This document shows, piece after piece, positions 7,905 through 17,607 of a DNA stretch of 33,832 bases; position 1 is the first letter of the stretch; each line of letters opens with the position of its first letter. Source of the DNA: Dictyobacter arantiisoli (lineage in GTDB: Bacteria; Chloroflexota; Ktedonobacteria; Ktedonobacterales; Ktedonobacteraceae); NCBI RefSeq assembly GCF_008326305.1, contig NZ_BIXY01000082.1:1-33832 (forward strand), given 5' to 3'. The notes under the pieces were generated by a model. The model had not been told where the DNA came from, did not search any database, and saw nothing but the letters and a program-made list of their open reading frames with translations. Position numbers and translations under genes: made by a program.

Positions 7905-8212
7905 ATATCTACCGACTCCTGCTGCGCCTTTATCCAGACGCCTGGCGCACTCGCTACGAAGAAGAATTTCTTGTTGTGCTGGCGGCCCATCCCTTTTCGG
8001 TAGCCGAGGGCATCGATGTTATACGCGGCGCGTTCGATGCTTATCTCCACCCCTACCTTGGAGTAAGCCCCCTATCTGAAAAACTATCACGAACATGTTC
8101 AGGAGAGTTGTATGCTTTCGTCACATCCACATTTGAAGAGATTGATCAGAATTATCTTGATCTTGCTGCTCACCTTCGTGGTCGTCATCGCTGCCAGTGT
8201 TATTACGCTTGA
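7901..8212 (+). CDS. Small PadR-associated protein, probably shortened
   Basis: The frame starts at the ATGA overlap with padR, so it is translationally coupled. The first 55 residues (MNIYRLLLRLYPDAW, YEEEFL, DVIRGAFDAYLHP) match a short conserved head that often follows padR genes in Chloroflexota and actinobacteria, where a membrane part usually comes next. Here the last 100 nt overlap the start of the hydrolase gene at 8112, and the residues after about 56 look unrelated to any family. The original C-terminus has probably been lost when the hydrolase gene was joined on. The function is unknown; a membrane or PadR-ligand role is only a guess. Confidence 0.5.
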   Translation: MNIYRLLLRLYPDAWRTRYEEEFLVVLAAHPFSVAEGIDVIRGAFDAYLHPYLGVSPLSEKLSRTCSGELYAFVTSTFEEIDQNYLDLAAHLRGRHRCQCYYA

Positions 8213-9299
8213 GGTTCAGCGCCATCGAACAGTCATGCTGCCTGCGCCGACTGGCCCTTCTGCCGTTGGGCGGGTGGAGTACGATTGGACCGACCCGTCA
8301 CGGAAGGATTCTCTCGCACCGCACGCGGGAATACAACGGGAGCTGGTGGTCTGGTCGTGGTATCCTGCTGCACGGGTACAGGGCGCGCACCCTGCCCCCT
8401 ACCTACCGTCGGAGTGGGCACAGGCGAGCGATAATCAGCTCGTACAGAGCAGCGATACGATTGAGACGCACAGTATTGATCGCGCTCCGCTTGCTCCAAG
8501 CGCGGCACAGTATCCCGTGCTCATCTTCGAGCCTGGGATGGGGAAGATCCCAACCCAATACACCGCGCTCCTCGAAGATCTCGCCAGCCACGGCTACGTG
8601 ATCTTCGCCATCACGCCGACCTATAGTTCTGACACAGTCGTTTTTCCCAGTGGACGTGTTGCTGCTTCAAGCTCGACAGGCAACCTCGATCACGCAGCAA
8701 ATCTCCAGATAGCGGGGAATCAACTGGTGTCAGTTTGGGCGAAGGACGTGCTCTTTGTCATGGATCAACTCAGCAAATTGAACACAACACCTGGCAACCT
8801 GTTGAACGGCCACCTTGATCTTACCAGACTCGGCGTTTTCGGACATTCCTTTGGAGGCGCGACCGCAGCCCAGGTTTGCCATCTGGATGCACGCTGCAAG
8901 GTGGGCATTGACATCGATGGAGATCTGTTCGGCAACGTAGTGCAAACAGGCCTCAATAAGCCATTCATGGTCATTCAGCACAACAGGGGTGCCTGCTCCG
9001 ATTCTGACTGTCTCGCATTCCGGCACGGGATTCAGGCAATCTTGCGTACCGTACCGCCAGGCATGAGGTATGAGATAAGCGTCAAAGGGACGGAGCACTT
9101 CAATTTTTCCGATTACGCCGTCTATTTCTCGTTCCTGCGTGCCTTTGGGCAGCTCGGCTCTATCGATGGGACCCGTGGATTGCAGATCACCCGCGCCTAT
9201 GTGCGCGCCTTCTTTGATACGTATCTGAACAACGCTCCTTCTCCGTTGCTGCAAGGTTCAACGAGTGCTTACCCGGAGGTGCAATTTGGGGGACCGTAG
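8112..9299 (+). CDS. PAF-acetylhydrolase-like alpha/beta hydrolase, membrane-anchored
   Basis: This 395-residue protein belongs to the platelet-activating-factor acetylhydrolase (isoform II) group of alpha/beta hydrolases, serine esterases that act on short acyl esters of oxidised or ether phospholipids. Visible are an N-terminal membrane anchor (about 9-30, after a basic head), the strand PVLIFEPGMG (oxyanion region), the nucleophile elbow GHSFGG with Ser246, a probable Asp in GIDIDGDLFG, and the His in GTEHFNFSDY. The catalytic domain would face outward. The ATG at 8112 follows AGGAGAG (8101-8107). It is the last gene of the padR operon and is followed by a strong terminator, so PadR probably controls it. 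The true substrate is unknown. Confidence 0.82.
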   Translation: MLSSHPHLKRLIRIILILLLTFVVVIAASVITLEVQRHRTVMLPAPTGPSAVGRVEYDWTDPSRKDSLAPHAGIQRELVVWSWYPAARVQGAHPAPYLPSEWAQASDNQLVQSSDTIETHSIDRAPLAPSAAQYPVLIFEPGMGKIPTQYTALLEDLASHGYVIFAITPTYSSDTVVFPSGRVAASSSTGNLDHAANLQIAGNQLVSVWAKDVLFVMDQLSKLNTTPGNLLNGHLDLTRLGVFGHSFGGATAAQVCHLDARCKVGIDIDGDLFGNVVQTGLNKPFMVIQHNRGACSDSDCLAFRHGIQAILRTVPPGMRYEISVKGTEHFNFSDYAVYFSFLRAFGQLGSIDGTRGLQITRAYVRAFFDTYLNNAPSPLLQGSTSAYPEVQFGGP

Positions 9300-9332
9300 A
9301 GATTTTTGGAGAAGAGGACAAGGTACGCATGC

Positions 9333-9370
9333 TTTTTCTCTGACCTCTGCCAGCAGAGGTCAGAGAAAAA
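9333..9370. terminator. Bidirectional-looking intrinsic terminator after the hydrolase gene
   Basis: A perfect 17-bp inverted repeat (arms 9333-9349 and 9354-9370, loop CCAG) has a GC-rich upper stem (CTCTGACCTCTG) and runs of T and A at its base. It begins 34 nt after the hydrolase stop. Confidence 0.75.
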
Positions 9371-9581
9371 TGTCTTGATCGGCTTGTTTGGCCCGTTCAG
9401 GTCTGAGCGTTTCCTGACTGATGCCTTTGCCTGAGTGCGCTCTTTTCTGCACTCAAGAACGTGCAGAATCCTATAGGCGTCTTCTGATGCAGAGCAGGAC
9501 ACCGAGCAAGCCCCAATCCGCAAATAAGAGAGAATGTTTCAGATGCATTGAGAAAGAGAGACGAAAGGCAGGTTTATAGGC

Positions 9582-9611
9582 TAGACAATACGCAGACAAT
9601 GGGCGTATACT
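9582..9611 (+). promoter_or_regulatory. Candidate promoter of the sensor kinase gene
   Basis: TAGACA (9582-9587) and TATACT (9606-9611), each five of six to consensus, are separated by 18 nt. The transcript would start near 9618, about 80 nt before the preferred start codon at 9700. Confidence 0.45.
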
Positions 9612-9699
9612 TGTTTTTAAAAGCACAAATTTCAGCAGTGTTAAAGGAATGCACATGACCCTTACATCGAGCACGAAACGCCATGAGCAGGGAGGTGAA

Positions 9700-11757
9700 A
9701 TGCATACACATGCGCATATTGTCCATTTCAGTGAGAATGACGCCACCCTCATCGGTGCGGTAAGCACATTTATCAGCACCGGCTTGCGTGCAGGAGAGGC
9801 CTGTATTGTTGTTGCCACGCCGTCTCATCGAGAAAGTCTTGGGCAATACTTACAGGCAGAAGGGCTGGATGTGACAACCCTACAGACGATTGGCTCCTAC
9901 ATCTCTCTTGATGCTGCCACGACCCTCGCACGTTTTATGGTCGATGGAGAACCAGATCCGGTACGCTTCAGTGAGGTCATAGGACAAATCATCCAGAATG
10001 CCGCCCAGGGTCAGCGCCGTGTACACATCTTTGGTGAGATGGTCGCGCTCTTGTGGATGGAGGGAAACCAGCGTGCCGCGCTCCGCCTGGAGGATCTCTG
10101 GAATGACCTGAGCGAGACGCTTCCTTTCTTGCTCTTCTGTGCCTATCCAATGCAAAGCTTCAGTGGAAATGCGTATGAGAAGCAGTTCATGCAGATTTGT
10201 CAGCAGCATTCTCAAATTCTTCCTTCTGAAAGCTATAACCACCTCTCGCAGGAGGAGCGTGTCCGTGCCTTTTCGCTCCTGCAGCAGAAGGCTCAGTCAT
10301 TAGAAATTGAGATTGCGGAACGCAAAGCTGCCGAGGAGCGCCTGCGTGTCCTGGCTGCGATTGTCGAGTCAACCGATGATGCTATCCTCAGTAAGGACCT
10401 GGATGGGATTATCACCAGTTGGAATTATGCCGCCGAGCGCATCTATGGCTATCGCGCTGAAGAAATTATCGGCCAATCGGTGACCCGCATCTTCCCGCCG
10501 GATCAGTATGCAGAATTTCAGCATATCATGGAGCGTATTCGCCAGGGGAAGCGTGTTGATCACTATGAGACAAAGCGCGTGCGGAAAGACGGCACGATGT
10601 TGCTGGTCTCCGTCACCATTTCACCGCTTAAGGACGAGACTGGCACGATAACTGGCGCATCGACCATCGCTCGTGATATCACGGAACAGCGGCGTTTAGA
10701 AGACAAATCGCAACGACTCTTTACCTCTAATCTGATTGGTATCTTTGTCGCAGATGGTCACGGGACTATTCTGGAAGCCAATCAAGCGTTCCTGGATCTG
10801 TTAGGCTATACACAAGAAGAATGGCAGGCGGGAACTGACCAGCAGGATGCCTTGATCTCTGCGGTGACCTCATCCCTGAGTCCAATGATTCTTGATGCAC
10901 TCCAGACAGGTGGCAATTCAGATCCACAGGAAACCATGTTGCCGCAGAAAAGAGGCATTGACCGCCCGGTACTGATAGCGGTAACCCGCATTGAACATAC
11001 CGAGACCTGTATTGGCTTTGTGCTGGATATCAGTGAGCGCAAAGCTCTGGAACAGCGCAAAGATGAATTTATTGGCATGGCCAGTCATGAACTCAAGACG
11101 CCCGTGACCAGTCTAAAAGGCTTCCTTGGTTTGCTGCGGCGACTGCTGGCTTCCCAGGAAAATGAAAGAGTCCTCCATTACTTTACCCGGATGGATATGC
11201 AAATCGACAAACTCACCAATCTCATTAATGATCTCCTCGATGTTTCCAGGATGCAGACGGGTCAGCTTATCTATCGAGAAGAACGTGTTGAATTGGATAG
11301 TATGGTGCAAGAAGTTGTAGAGAGTGTTCAGGAAACGACGCAGAGCCATCACATTCAACTGACCGGCCAGACCGGCGTTGAAGTATTTGGCGATCGGGAT
11401 CGCCTGGGACAGGTCGTCATCAATCTGCTGAACAATGCAATCAAATATTCGCCCGATACCGATTGCGTCATTGTGCGCCTCGCCGTGGACGACAAGCAGG
11501 CTATTGTCAGCGTCCAGGACTTTGGCCCTGGCATCGATAAAGAACACCATCACAAAATCTTCGACCGCTTCTATCGGGTCTCTGATTCTGAAGAAAAAAC
11601 CTATCCAGGACTGGGCATTGGCCTTGCCATCTCCCACGAAATTATCAAACGACACCGGGGATACCTCTGGGTTGAGAGTCAGAAAGGCGCGGGCGCCACA
11701 TTTTATCTGAGCCTGCCCCTCATCCAGGAAGAAAGCATGCCTGTCAGCGAGCAGTAG
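9700..11757 (+). CDS. MEDS-PAS-PAS sensor histidine kinase
   Basis: This hybrid sensor has, in order, a MEDS domain (DcmR-like sensory domain, from HIVHFSENDATLIGAV through about 150), a helical linker (ERKAAEERLR), a PAS domain (IVESTDDAILSKD through ARDITEQRRLE), a second PAS (NLIGIFVADGHGTILEANQAF), a HisKA domain with the phospho-acceptor in ASHELKTP, and a HATPase domain with the N box INLLNNAIKYSPD, the G1 box DFGPGI and GLGIGLAISHE. No membrane segment is present, so it senses a cytoplasmic signal; MEDS domains are tied to one-carbon or redox input in some bacteria. The start at 9700 is favoured by GGGAGGTGA (9690-9698). In-frame ATGs at 9649 and 9655 would add 17 or 15 residues; from 9649 the His is residue 480. 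Its probable partner is the receiver at 11943. Confidence 0.9.
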   Translation: MHTHAHIVHFSENDATLIGAVSTFISTGLRAGEACIVVATPSHRESLGQYLQAEGLDVTTLQTIGSYISLDAATTLARFMVDGEPDPVRFSEVIGQIIQNAAQGQRRVHIFGEMVALLWMEGNQRAALRLEDLWNDLSETLPFLLFCAYPMQSFSGNAYEKQFMQICQQHSQILPSESYNHLSQEERVRAFSLLQQKAQSLEIEIAERKAAEERLRVLAAIVESTDDAILSKDLDGIITSWNYAAERIYGYRAEEIIGQSVTRIFPPDQYAEFQHIMERIRQGKRVDHYETKRVRKDGTMLLVSVTISPLKDETGTITGASTIARDITEQRRLEDKSQRLFTSNLIGIFVADGHGTILEANQAFLDLLGYTQEEWQAGTDQQDALISAVTSSLSPMILDALQTGGNSDPQETMLPQKRGIDRPVLIAVTRIEHTETCIGFVLDISERKALEQRKDEFIGMASHELKTPVTSLKGFLGLLRRLLASQENERVLHYFTRMDMQIDKLTNLINDLLDVSRMQTGQLIYREERVELDSMVQEVVESVQETTQSHHIQLTGQTGVEVFGDRDRLGQVVINLLNNAIKYSPDTDCVIVRLAVDDKQAIVSVQDFGPGIDKEHHHKIFDRFYRVSDSEEKTYPGLGIGLAISHEIIKRHRGYLWVESQKGAGATFYLSLPLIQEESMPVSEQ

Positions 11758-11762
11758 TGCTT

Positions 11763-11899
11763 CGTCAAAGTTCATTTGAAGGGACCAGAACAGGGATGCA
11801 AGGGGCGGCAGCTCCTTGACTGGGGGTTTGGGGGCTGTGCCCCCAATTTCCCTCCCTCTCCTCTGCCGCCGAAGGCGGCGTTTCAAATGAAGCTTGACA
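11763..11899. mobile_element. MITE-like element, double-hairpin repeat copy B
   Basis: This 137-bp unit is bounded by imperfect 19-bp inverted ends (11763-11781 and 11881-11899, 15 of 19 matching, core TTCATTTGAA). Inside are GGGATGCAAGGGGCGGCAGC, an imperfect hairpin AAGGGGC/GCTCCTT, a perfect hairpin TTGGGGGC-tgt-GCCCCCAA (11828-11846) and GCCGCCgaaGGCGGC (11865-11879). It has no coding capacity. It lies exactly between the kinase and its presumed response regulator. Its right end carries TTGACA (11894-11899), a consensus -35 box facing the regulator gene. Confidence 0.7.
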
Positions 11900-11942
11900 G
11901 AGTAAGTCGCAACACTAAAGAGAGGAAGCATAGCATACTGTG

Positions 11943-12320
11943 ATGCAGAGCAGACAAATCCTTCCGAAAAGCATCCTTGTAGTCGATGACGATCCTGATA
12001 TTGTCGACTTTCTACGTGAACTCCTGGAGATGGAAGGCTACAGCGTTGCAACCACTGCCAGGATAGATTACATAGAAGGATTACCAAAGAGAAATCTCCC
12101 TGACCTTATTCTGCTCGACGTATTTCTCTCAGGCAATGACGGGCGTGATCTGGTTAAATATATAAAGAGTCAGGAAGGGACCCGGCCCATTCCTGTCATC
12201 ATGTTTTCCGCCCATCCAGGAGTAGAAACGTCTGTACGGGCGGCTGGTGCCGACGACTTCCTCGCCAAACCATTTGATCTGGACGAACTCCTCAAAAAGA
12301 TAGAAGCCTATCTTTTTTAA
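11943..12320 (+). CDS. Receiver-only response regulator
   Basis: A single CheY-like receiver domain of 125 residues with no output domain. The acidic pocket VVDDDPD, the phospho-acceptor Asp in LILLDVF, the switch Ser in IMFSAHP and the conserved Lys in FLAKPFD are all present, so it should be phosphorylated normally. It probably receives phosphate from the MEDS-PAS kinase that ends 185 nt upstream and acts by protein-protein contact or phosphorelay, since it cannot bind DNA itself. The first codon could be GTG at 11940 or ATG at 11943. A GAGAGGAAG lies 15 or so nt upstream, so initiation is not strongly marked. The two-component pair is split by a MITE-like repeat. Confidence 0.88.
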   Translation: MQSRQILPKSILVVDDDPDIVDFLRELLEMEGYSVATTARIDYIEGLPKRNLPDLILLDVFLSGNDGRDLVKYIKSQEGTRPIPVIMFSAHPGVETSVRAAGADDFLAKPFDLDELLKKIEAYLF

Positions 12321-12425
12321 GGCACACTCTGAATGCTCTTCCTTCCTGCCAGCGTTTTTAACAAAGTGTTTGTTTCCCATGCTCACCACGATCTCTGTGC
12401 ATGAGTTTTCGCACCTGCGGTGAGA

Positions 12426-12484
12426 TTTTTATTATGTGATGTCGAAAAGGTTCGAAGAACCTTTTCGACATCACATAATAAAAA
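12426..12484. repeat. Perfect 28-bp-arm palindrome
   Basis: Arms 12426-12453 and 12457-12484 are exact inverted copies with a GAA loop. The arms run from TTTTTATTATG at the base to AAAAGGTTC at the tip. It lies 105 nt after the response regulator stop. It could terminate transcription in both directions, but the length and exactness are more like a fused pair of transposon ends or a palindromic mobile unit. A second hairpin, GCAGGCGC-gcat-GCGCCTGC (12489-12508), follows at once. Confidence 0.75.
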
Positions 12485-12572
12485 GGGCGCAGGCGCGCAT
12501 GCGCCTGCCAGCAGGTCAGCAGCAAGATCCGCTGGGAGTGGAGAAGGGAGATTGAGCGTACGAGCAAGGGTG

Positions 12573-12628
12573 CCCGACCTAAGGGATCGGGCCTACGTTG
12601 CCCGGGGAGCCCGATCCCTTAGGTCGGG
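12573..12628. terminator. 20-bp inverted repeat downstream of purA
   Basis: Arms at 12573-12592 and 12609-12628 (CCCGACCTAAGGGATCGGGC and its exact complement) flank a 16-nt loop. The structure starts 18 nt past the purA stop on the minus strand. There is no clear T-run, so it may be a repeat element co-opted as transcript end. Confidence 0.55.
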
Positions 12629-12646
12629 AAATTTCCTATCGGATGG

Positions 12647-13990
<1,344 letters not shown>

Positions 13991-14195
13991 TCAGATTTCC
14001 TGGTTCATCTGCCCATGCCTGATGGAGAACCCTTCTCTCTCATTACAACAATTTTTGCTGGCTGTTGTCAATAGGCCTGATCTTCTCTTGTTTGCAGACC
14101 CTCTGTAGCAGCCACCCTTCACGTGCGACAATCACGCCCCAACGCGCTGGCATGATGGGATCAGAACCTCCGGGAGAGCTTCTCATACGAGACGA

Positions 14196-14234
14196 GGAAA
14201 GCGCACCTCGGTTGCGACCTCGGCACGCACCTAC
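14196..14234 (-). repeat. 39-bp exact repeat, copy 2 (inverted)
   Basis: Identical, in reverse orientation, to 4937-4975. Read on the minus strand it continues into unrelated sequence that reaches the 24-nt repeat copy at 14103-14126. Confidence 0.85.
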
Positions 14235-14327
14235 ATCGCTCCCCGACGCTCTATCCCATGCCCGGGCACCATTATTGAGGTACGAATTCCTCACCATTTT
14301 TGTTTATCATTCCTTTTATTTAAGCGG

Positions 14328-14383
14328 TATTGCCCGTAAAGGGTGGGTGCTACAGTATTGCCCGTAAAGGGTGGGTACTACAG
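14328..14383 (+). repeat. Two tandem 28-bp units of a dispersed repeat family
   Basis: Units 14328-14355 and 14356-14383 differ at one position (G/A). The core CCCGTAAAGGGTGG, followed by GTGCTACAG, recurs as CACGTGAAGGGTGGCTGCTAC on the minus strand at 14103-14126 and as CCCGTGAAGGGTGGCTCCTAC at 32939-32962. Confidence 0.85.
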
Positions 14384-14408
14384 AAGCTCTCCATCCTGTT
14401 CTCTACTG

Positions 14409-15938
14409 TCAGGGATGAAGTATATAGTCTAGCAGTAATTGGTCGGTGATTTGCTCGATGGGTGCTTTGTTGTCGGTGAAGATGAGCCCTCCATCAGGAT
14501 GGGCTTCTCTGGCGACCGGGAGCACTTCGTTGGCAACCTGCCCCAGGGTGCTGTCGGATGAGCGCTGGGATAAGTTGGCGCGGAATGTGTCGAGCGAAGT
14601 CGGTTGTACGGTTGCCATGATTTCTGTATTAATGGTATTGGGTACATCAAAGGTGTAGACGCTCGGAAAGACCTGCTTGAGCGTGTTGACGAAAGCTTGC
14701 ACCAGCCGATAGTCGTTGGCCGTATGTCCAGTGTTGATGGCGACGACTCCTGTGGACGAGAGATGACTTTTGACCTGCTTTAAGAATTCTTCGGTTGTAA
14801 ATTGAAAGGGAATATAGGGTTGCTGATAAGCATCGATAGCTATGACATCATAGCTATGCTTGCTGGCTGCCAGAAAGGTGCGCCCATCCTGCGGGTAGAT
14901 GTGTAGATTGGGCTCGTTCATAGCAAAATATTTTTTTCCGGCCTCAACAATCGCGGGATCAATCTCTGCGCCATCAATCTGGACATGATTATAAACCTGT
15001 GTGAATTGACGGGCTGCGGTGCCACCGGCCAGACCAATGATGCCGACGCGCTTGAGTTGCGATGGTTGAAATCCTTGGTTGAAATAGGGAGCGGACAGGA
15101 AATAGTCCCAATACCAGCCAGTTAAGATATTTGTGCTATCAGGATTATACACCGAATGGATGGCTTCGCCTTCATTGAGGATCAACTGGCGTGTGCCGTC
15201 CGGGGTCTGCGCGACCTGAATATAGTTATAGAGCGATTCTTTGGCATAGATCATATCGGGAATACTCTTGAGCGGTCCCAGGTCTACCACCAGGACAAAG
15301 ATCATGGGTATGATCACCAGGGCCAGGGGGAGCGCACGCGCGGGCCGCTTTTGGGGAATAAAGCCGGGTAGCGAGACAGCGAGCAGGATGACGCCAAAGA
15401 TGATCATGGTGCGCCGCACACCCCAGGTCGGGATGAGCCAGAGCACGGGTAAGAATGATCCCAGGATGCTGCCTACGGTCGATATGGCGTAGAGCGAGCC
15501 ACTGGTGCGACCGCTTCGCCTGACATCGTTGGTTAGCAAACGGATCGCGAAGGGCGAGACGAGCCCGAGTAAAATAACTGGAATGCCAAAGAGCAGCATA
15601 ATGCCGATCAATGCACCGAGAAAAAGAACGACTGAAACCTGTTCGAGTCCTGTGACAGCGCCGCTGAGAATGCTTCGACAGACAAATGGGATGATGATGA
15701 GGGAAAGCGCCGCCGCCGTGGTCACGCCACACAGTACTTGCAGGCGTGGATAGCGGTCGGCGATGCGACCTCCCAGGAAATAACCCACCATGAGGTAAAG
15801 CAGAATCAGGCCAATGAGGATGCCCCAGATATAGAGCGAGGTACCAAAATAGGCCCCCAGGAGACGTGACGCGCACATCTCCAGAGCTAAGCTTGTCATG
15901 CCACACACGAACACCAGTCCGCTTAGAAAGTATTTCAC
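14409..15938 (-). CDS. Fused MFS-like membrane / spermidine synthase-like protein
   Basis: This 509-residue protein joins a multi-pass membrane half (about 1-220, with helices at roughly 5-25, 36-58, 68-90, 100-130, 148-170, 176-192 and 203-220) to a spermidine-synthase-type Rossmann domain. The latter shows RVGIIGLAGGTAARQF (decarboxy-SAM/MTA-binding loop), the acidic AEIDP (324-328) after strand 2, QDGRTFL (350-356) and VIAIDAYQQPYIP (365-377, the catalytic Asp position). Family members have the same fusion, but their product is mostly unproven, and a polyamine or related aminopropyl transfer coupled to transport is one idea. It starts 27 nt after the stop of the zinc-ribbon gene and is probably co-transcribed with it. 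No speD is visible nearby. Confidence 0.85.
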   Translation of the reverse strand: MKYFLSGLVFVCGMTSLALEMCASRLLGAYFGTSLYIWGILIGLILLYLMVGYFLGGRIADRYPRLQVLCGVTTAAALSLIIIPFVCRSILSGAVTGLEQVSVVLFLGALIGIMLLFGIPVILLGLVSPFAIRLLTNDVRRSGRTSGSLYAISTVGSILGSFLPVLWLIPTWGVRRTMIIFGVILLAVSLPGFIPQKRPARALPLALVIIPMIFVLVVDLGPLKSIPDMIYAKESLYNYIQVAQTPDGTRQLILNEGEAIHSVYNPDSTNILTGWYWDYFLSAPYFNQGFQPSQLKRVGIIGLAGGTAARQFTQVYNHVQIDGAEIDPAIVEAGKKYFAMNEPNLHIYPQDGRTFLAASKHSYDVIAIDAYQQPYIPFQFTTEEFLKQVKSHLSSTGVVAINTGHTANDYRLVQAFVNTLKQVFPSVYTFDVPNTINTEIMATVQPTSLDTFRANLSQRSSDSTLGQVANEVLPVAREAHPDGGLIFTDNKAPIEQITDQLLLDYILHP

Positions 15939-15965
15939 TGCTTCCTCCGATGATGGTGTTCCTAT

Positions 15966-17240
15966 TTATCCCACTGCGGGATTTGTATTTGAATTTGTGA
16001 ATTGGAACTTCCCAATCATTATATTGTAGTACGCTGTACTTACTTGTGCAAATTGATCTTGTGAGGCCTGGAATTCCAGAATGAATAATTTGCCTTGATG
16101 AACGGTGGTACAGACAGTGACTTGCACCGCCTGCTGATTGTCTCCCTGATAGAGTATGCCCACGGCAGTCCAGGTTTCCCCTCCGATGGTGACTGCCTGA
16201 CCTGTGGGAGGATTGGGAGCCTGAAAGCCTGGTTTACTGGCATAGCTGGCTTGCAGTTCGTTTGCCAGCAGTGCCGTGGCACTCGCGCCAGTGGGATTAT
16301 CCGCACTTTTGAAGAGAACCGTTTGTACTGGTTGTTGAGGATTGACAAATTGCATCCCGACCACGCCCGCTGGCACACTCAACTGCCAGCCCTGCGGATA
16401 TTCGTCCATAAAGCCGCTGGGTGCGCATTCCACACCACAATAGACAAAGCCTGCATCCGGTACAGGAGTGGGAATGGCAGTGGGAGTCGGTGAGAGCGCG
16501 GTAGGGGATGGTATGGCTGTTGGTGCGACCGTTGGCTGAGTGTGTGGGGTTGCGCTCCCTGTTGGGCCTGTGTGCGTTTTTTCGGGACTACTGCCATGGG
16601 ACATGGTGAAGGCCAGGATACTTATTGTGCTGATTGCGACTACTAGCAGACAAATACAGAGGATCAGGATCGTTGAACTTTGTGGCACACGACGTTGCTG
16701 CTGTCCGGCAGGATAATAGGGAAGCTGTGGCTGTGACGCTATGCCATAATTATGTTGATTGGGATAGGGCGTGAGCGGGTAGGGCAGATTTGCCGCTGGC
16801 GCGTTTGGAGTATGCCCATATGCACCGGCATATCCCATCTGTGGGGACGAGGCTGGCATCATGATCGCCTCAGTCTCTCCTTGATGAAAGTCACTTTGAT
16901 GAAAGTCACTTTGCTCAGATGATGCTGCGGTGAGCAGTGAGGGCTGTTCCGGCTGTGCGGCTGAAATGGTCCCGGTTGGCCTGGGCGTGAACTGTCCCGA
17001 CTGTGCGAACAGCCGTGGCTGCGTTAGTGCGCTCTGCGATAGGTAGGATTGATCAGCCGTCGGTGGTGGTGTAGGATGAGGATCAGGATTGAATGTCCCT
17101 GTTGCATAATAGGCTGGCATATTTGGCGTGGGCGGAAAAGACAGTTGCTCTTCAGTGGTTGGGGGAGTAGCGGCACTGCCGCAATATCCACAAAACATCA
17201 TCCCCGCTGCTATTGTTTTCCCGCACTTTGGACATCTCAT
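15966..17240 (-). CDS. Zinc-ribbon single-pass membrane protein with Pro/Thr stalk
   Basis: This 424-residue protein begins with a zinc ribbon (Cys3, Cys6, Cys17, Cys20, in MRCPKCG and CGYCG). A long cytoplasmic linker rich in Pro, Gln and Ser follows (about 25-185), then one membrane helix (about 189-212), a Pro/Thr stalk (about 225-262, TPTAIPTPVP), and an external globular domain of about 160 residues opening with VYCGVECAPSGF, whose two Cys could pair. The linker contains a duplicated SDFHQ from a 15-bp DNA tandem repeat near 16882-16912. I do not recognise the external domain. The layout (cytoplasmic module, helix, stalk, sensor-like domain) mirrors the pseudokinase gene transcribed divergently 367 nt away. 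Confidence 0.75.
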   Translation of the reverse strand: MRCPKCGKTIAAGMMFCGYCGSAATPPTTEEQLSFPPTPNMPAYYATGTFNPDPHPTPPPTADQSYLSQSALTQPRLFAQSGQFTPRPTGTISAAQPEQPSLLTAASSEQSDFHQSDFHQGETEAIMMPASSPQMGYAGAYGHTPNAPAANLPYPLTPYPNQHNYGIASQPQLPYYPAGQQQRRVPQSSTILILCICLLVVAISTISILAFTMSHGSSPEKTHTGPTGSATPHTQPTVAPTAIPSPTALSPTPTAIPTPVPDAGFVYCGVECAPSGFMDEYPQGWQLSVPAGVVGMQFVNPQQPVQTVLFKSADNPTGASATALLANELQASYASKPGFQAPNPPTGQAVTIGGETWTAVGILYQGDNQQAVQVTVCTTVHQGKLFILEFQASQDQFAQVSTAYYNIMIGKFQFTNSNTNPAVG

Positions 17241-17607
17241 CTCAGCTCGCTCCTGTATATGACGCTTCTCAAGGAATCACCTCAGCGCTCATCATTATAG
17301 TCTATTTGTTCAGGTGTGACTAGTACAATAGCCCGGTTATCCCCTCAGCCAGCAACTGTTTCGAGATGGGTATCCAAAGCAGTCGAACAATGAACTCACT
17401 TCGGCTTATCTCATATTCTGCTTGCTTCGCTATCTGATCTTGCTATTCTCTTGCGCTTCTATCCACGGAACCGCCTTACTATATGCTATACTAAGCTTGG
17501 ATTCTCCTCTATCTGTAAGGATACAGGAAATAGAAAGATTGTTTGTTCATCGTTCTCACTTTTAAAAAATTCTTATTACTCACCTCTTTTTTCTTAGGAT
17601 ACAAGAA
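17241..17607. other. Divergent control region between the two single-pass sensors
   Basis: A minus-strand TATAAT (17294-17299) without a good -35 box may serve the zinc-ribbon gene, and a plus-strand TATACT (17487-17492) may serve the pseudokinase gene. A 19-nt near-duplicate (AGGATACARGAAATRGAAA) lies at 17518-17536 and again at 17596-17614, where it spans the pseudokinase start codon. Nothing else is apparent. Confidence 0.5.

Larger units (their letters stand above)
9300..9648. other. Intergenic region between the PadR operon and the kinase
   Basis: It contains the hairpin terminator at 9333-9370 and the kinase promoter candidate at 9582-9611. I see nothing else between them; short frames here have no recognisable motif or ribosome-binding site. 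Confidence 0.6.
12321..12646. other. Intergenic region of stacked hairpins
   Basis: Between the response regulator and purA, which converge here, the space is filled by the palindrome at 12426-12484, the small hairpin at 12489-12508 and the 20-bp inverted repeat at 12573-12628. I see no credible gene. Confidence 0.7.

Noticed and set aside
11113-12087. 324-residue minus-strand frame
   Set aside because: It runs antisense to the histidine kinase and through the MITE-like repeat; no motif supports it.
15226-15906. 226-residue minus-strand frame within the MFS/spermidine synthase gene
   Set aside because: It is an alternative frame of the same DNA; the main frame has membrane helices and the synthase motifs.
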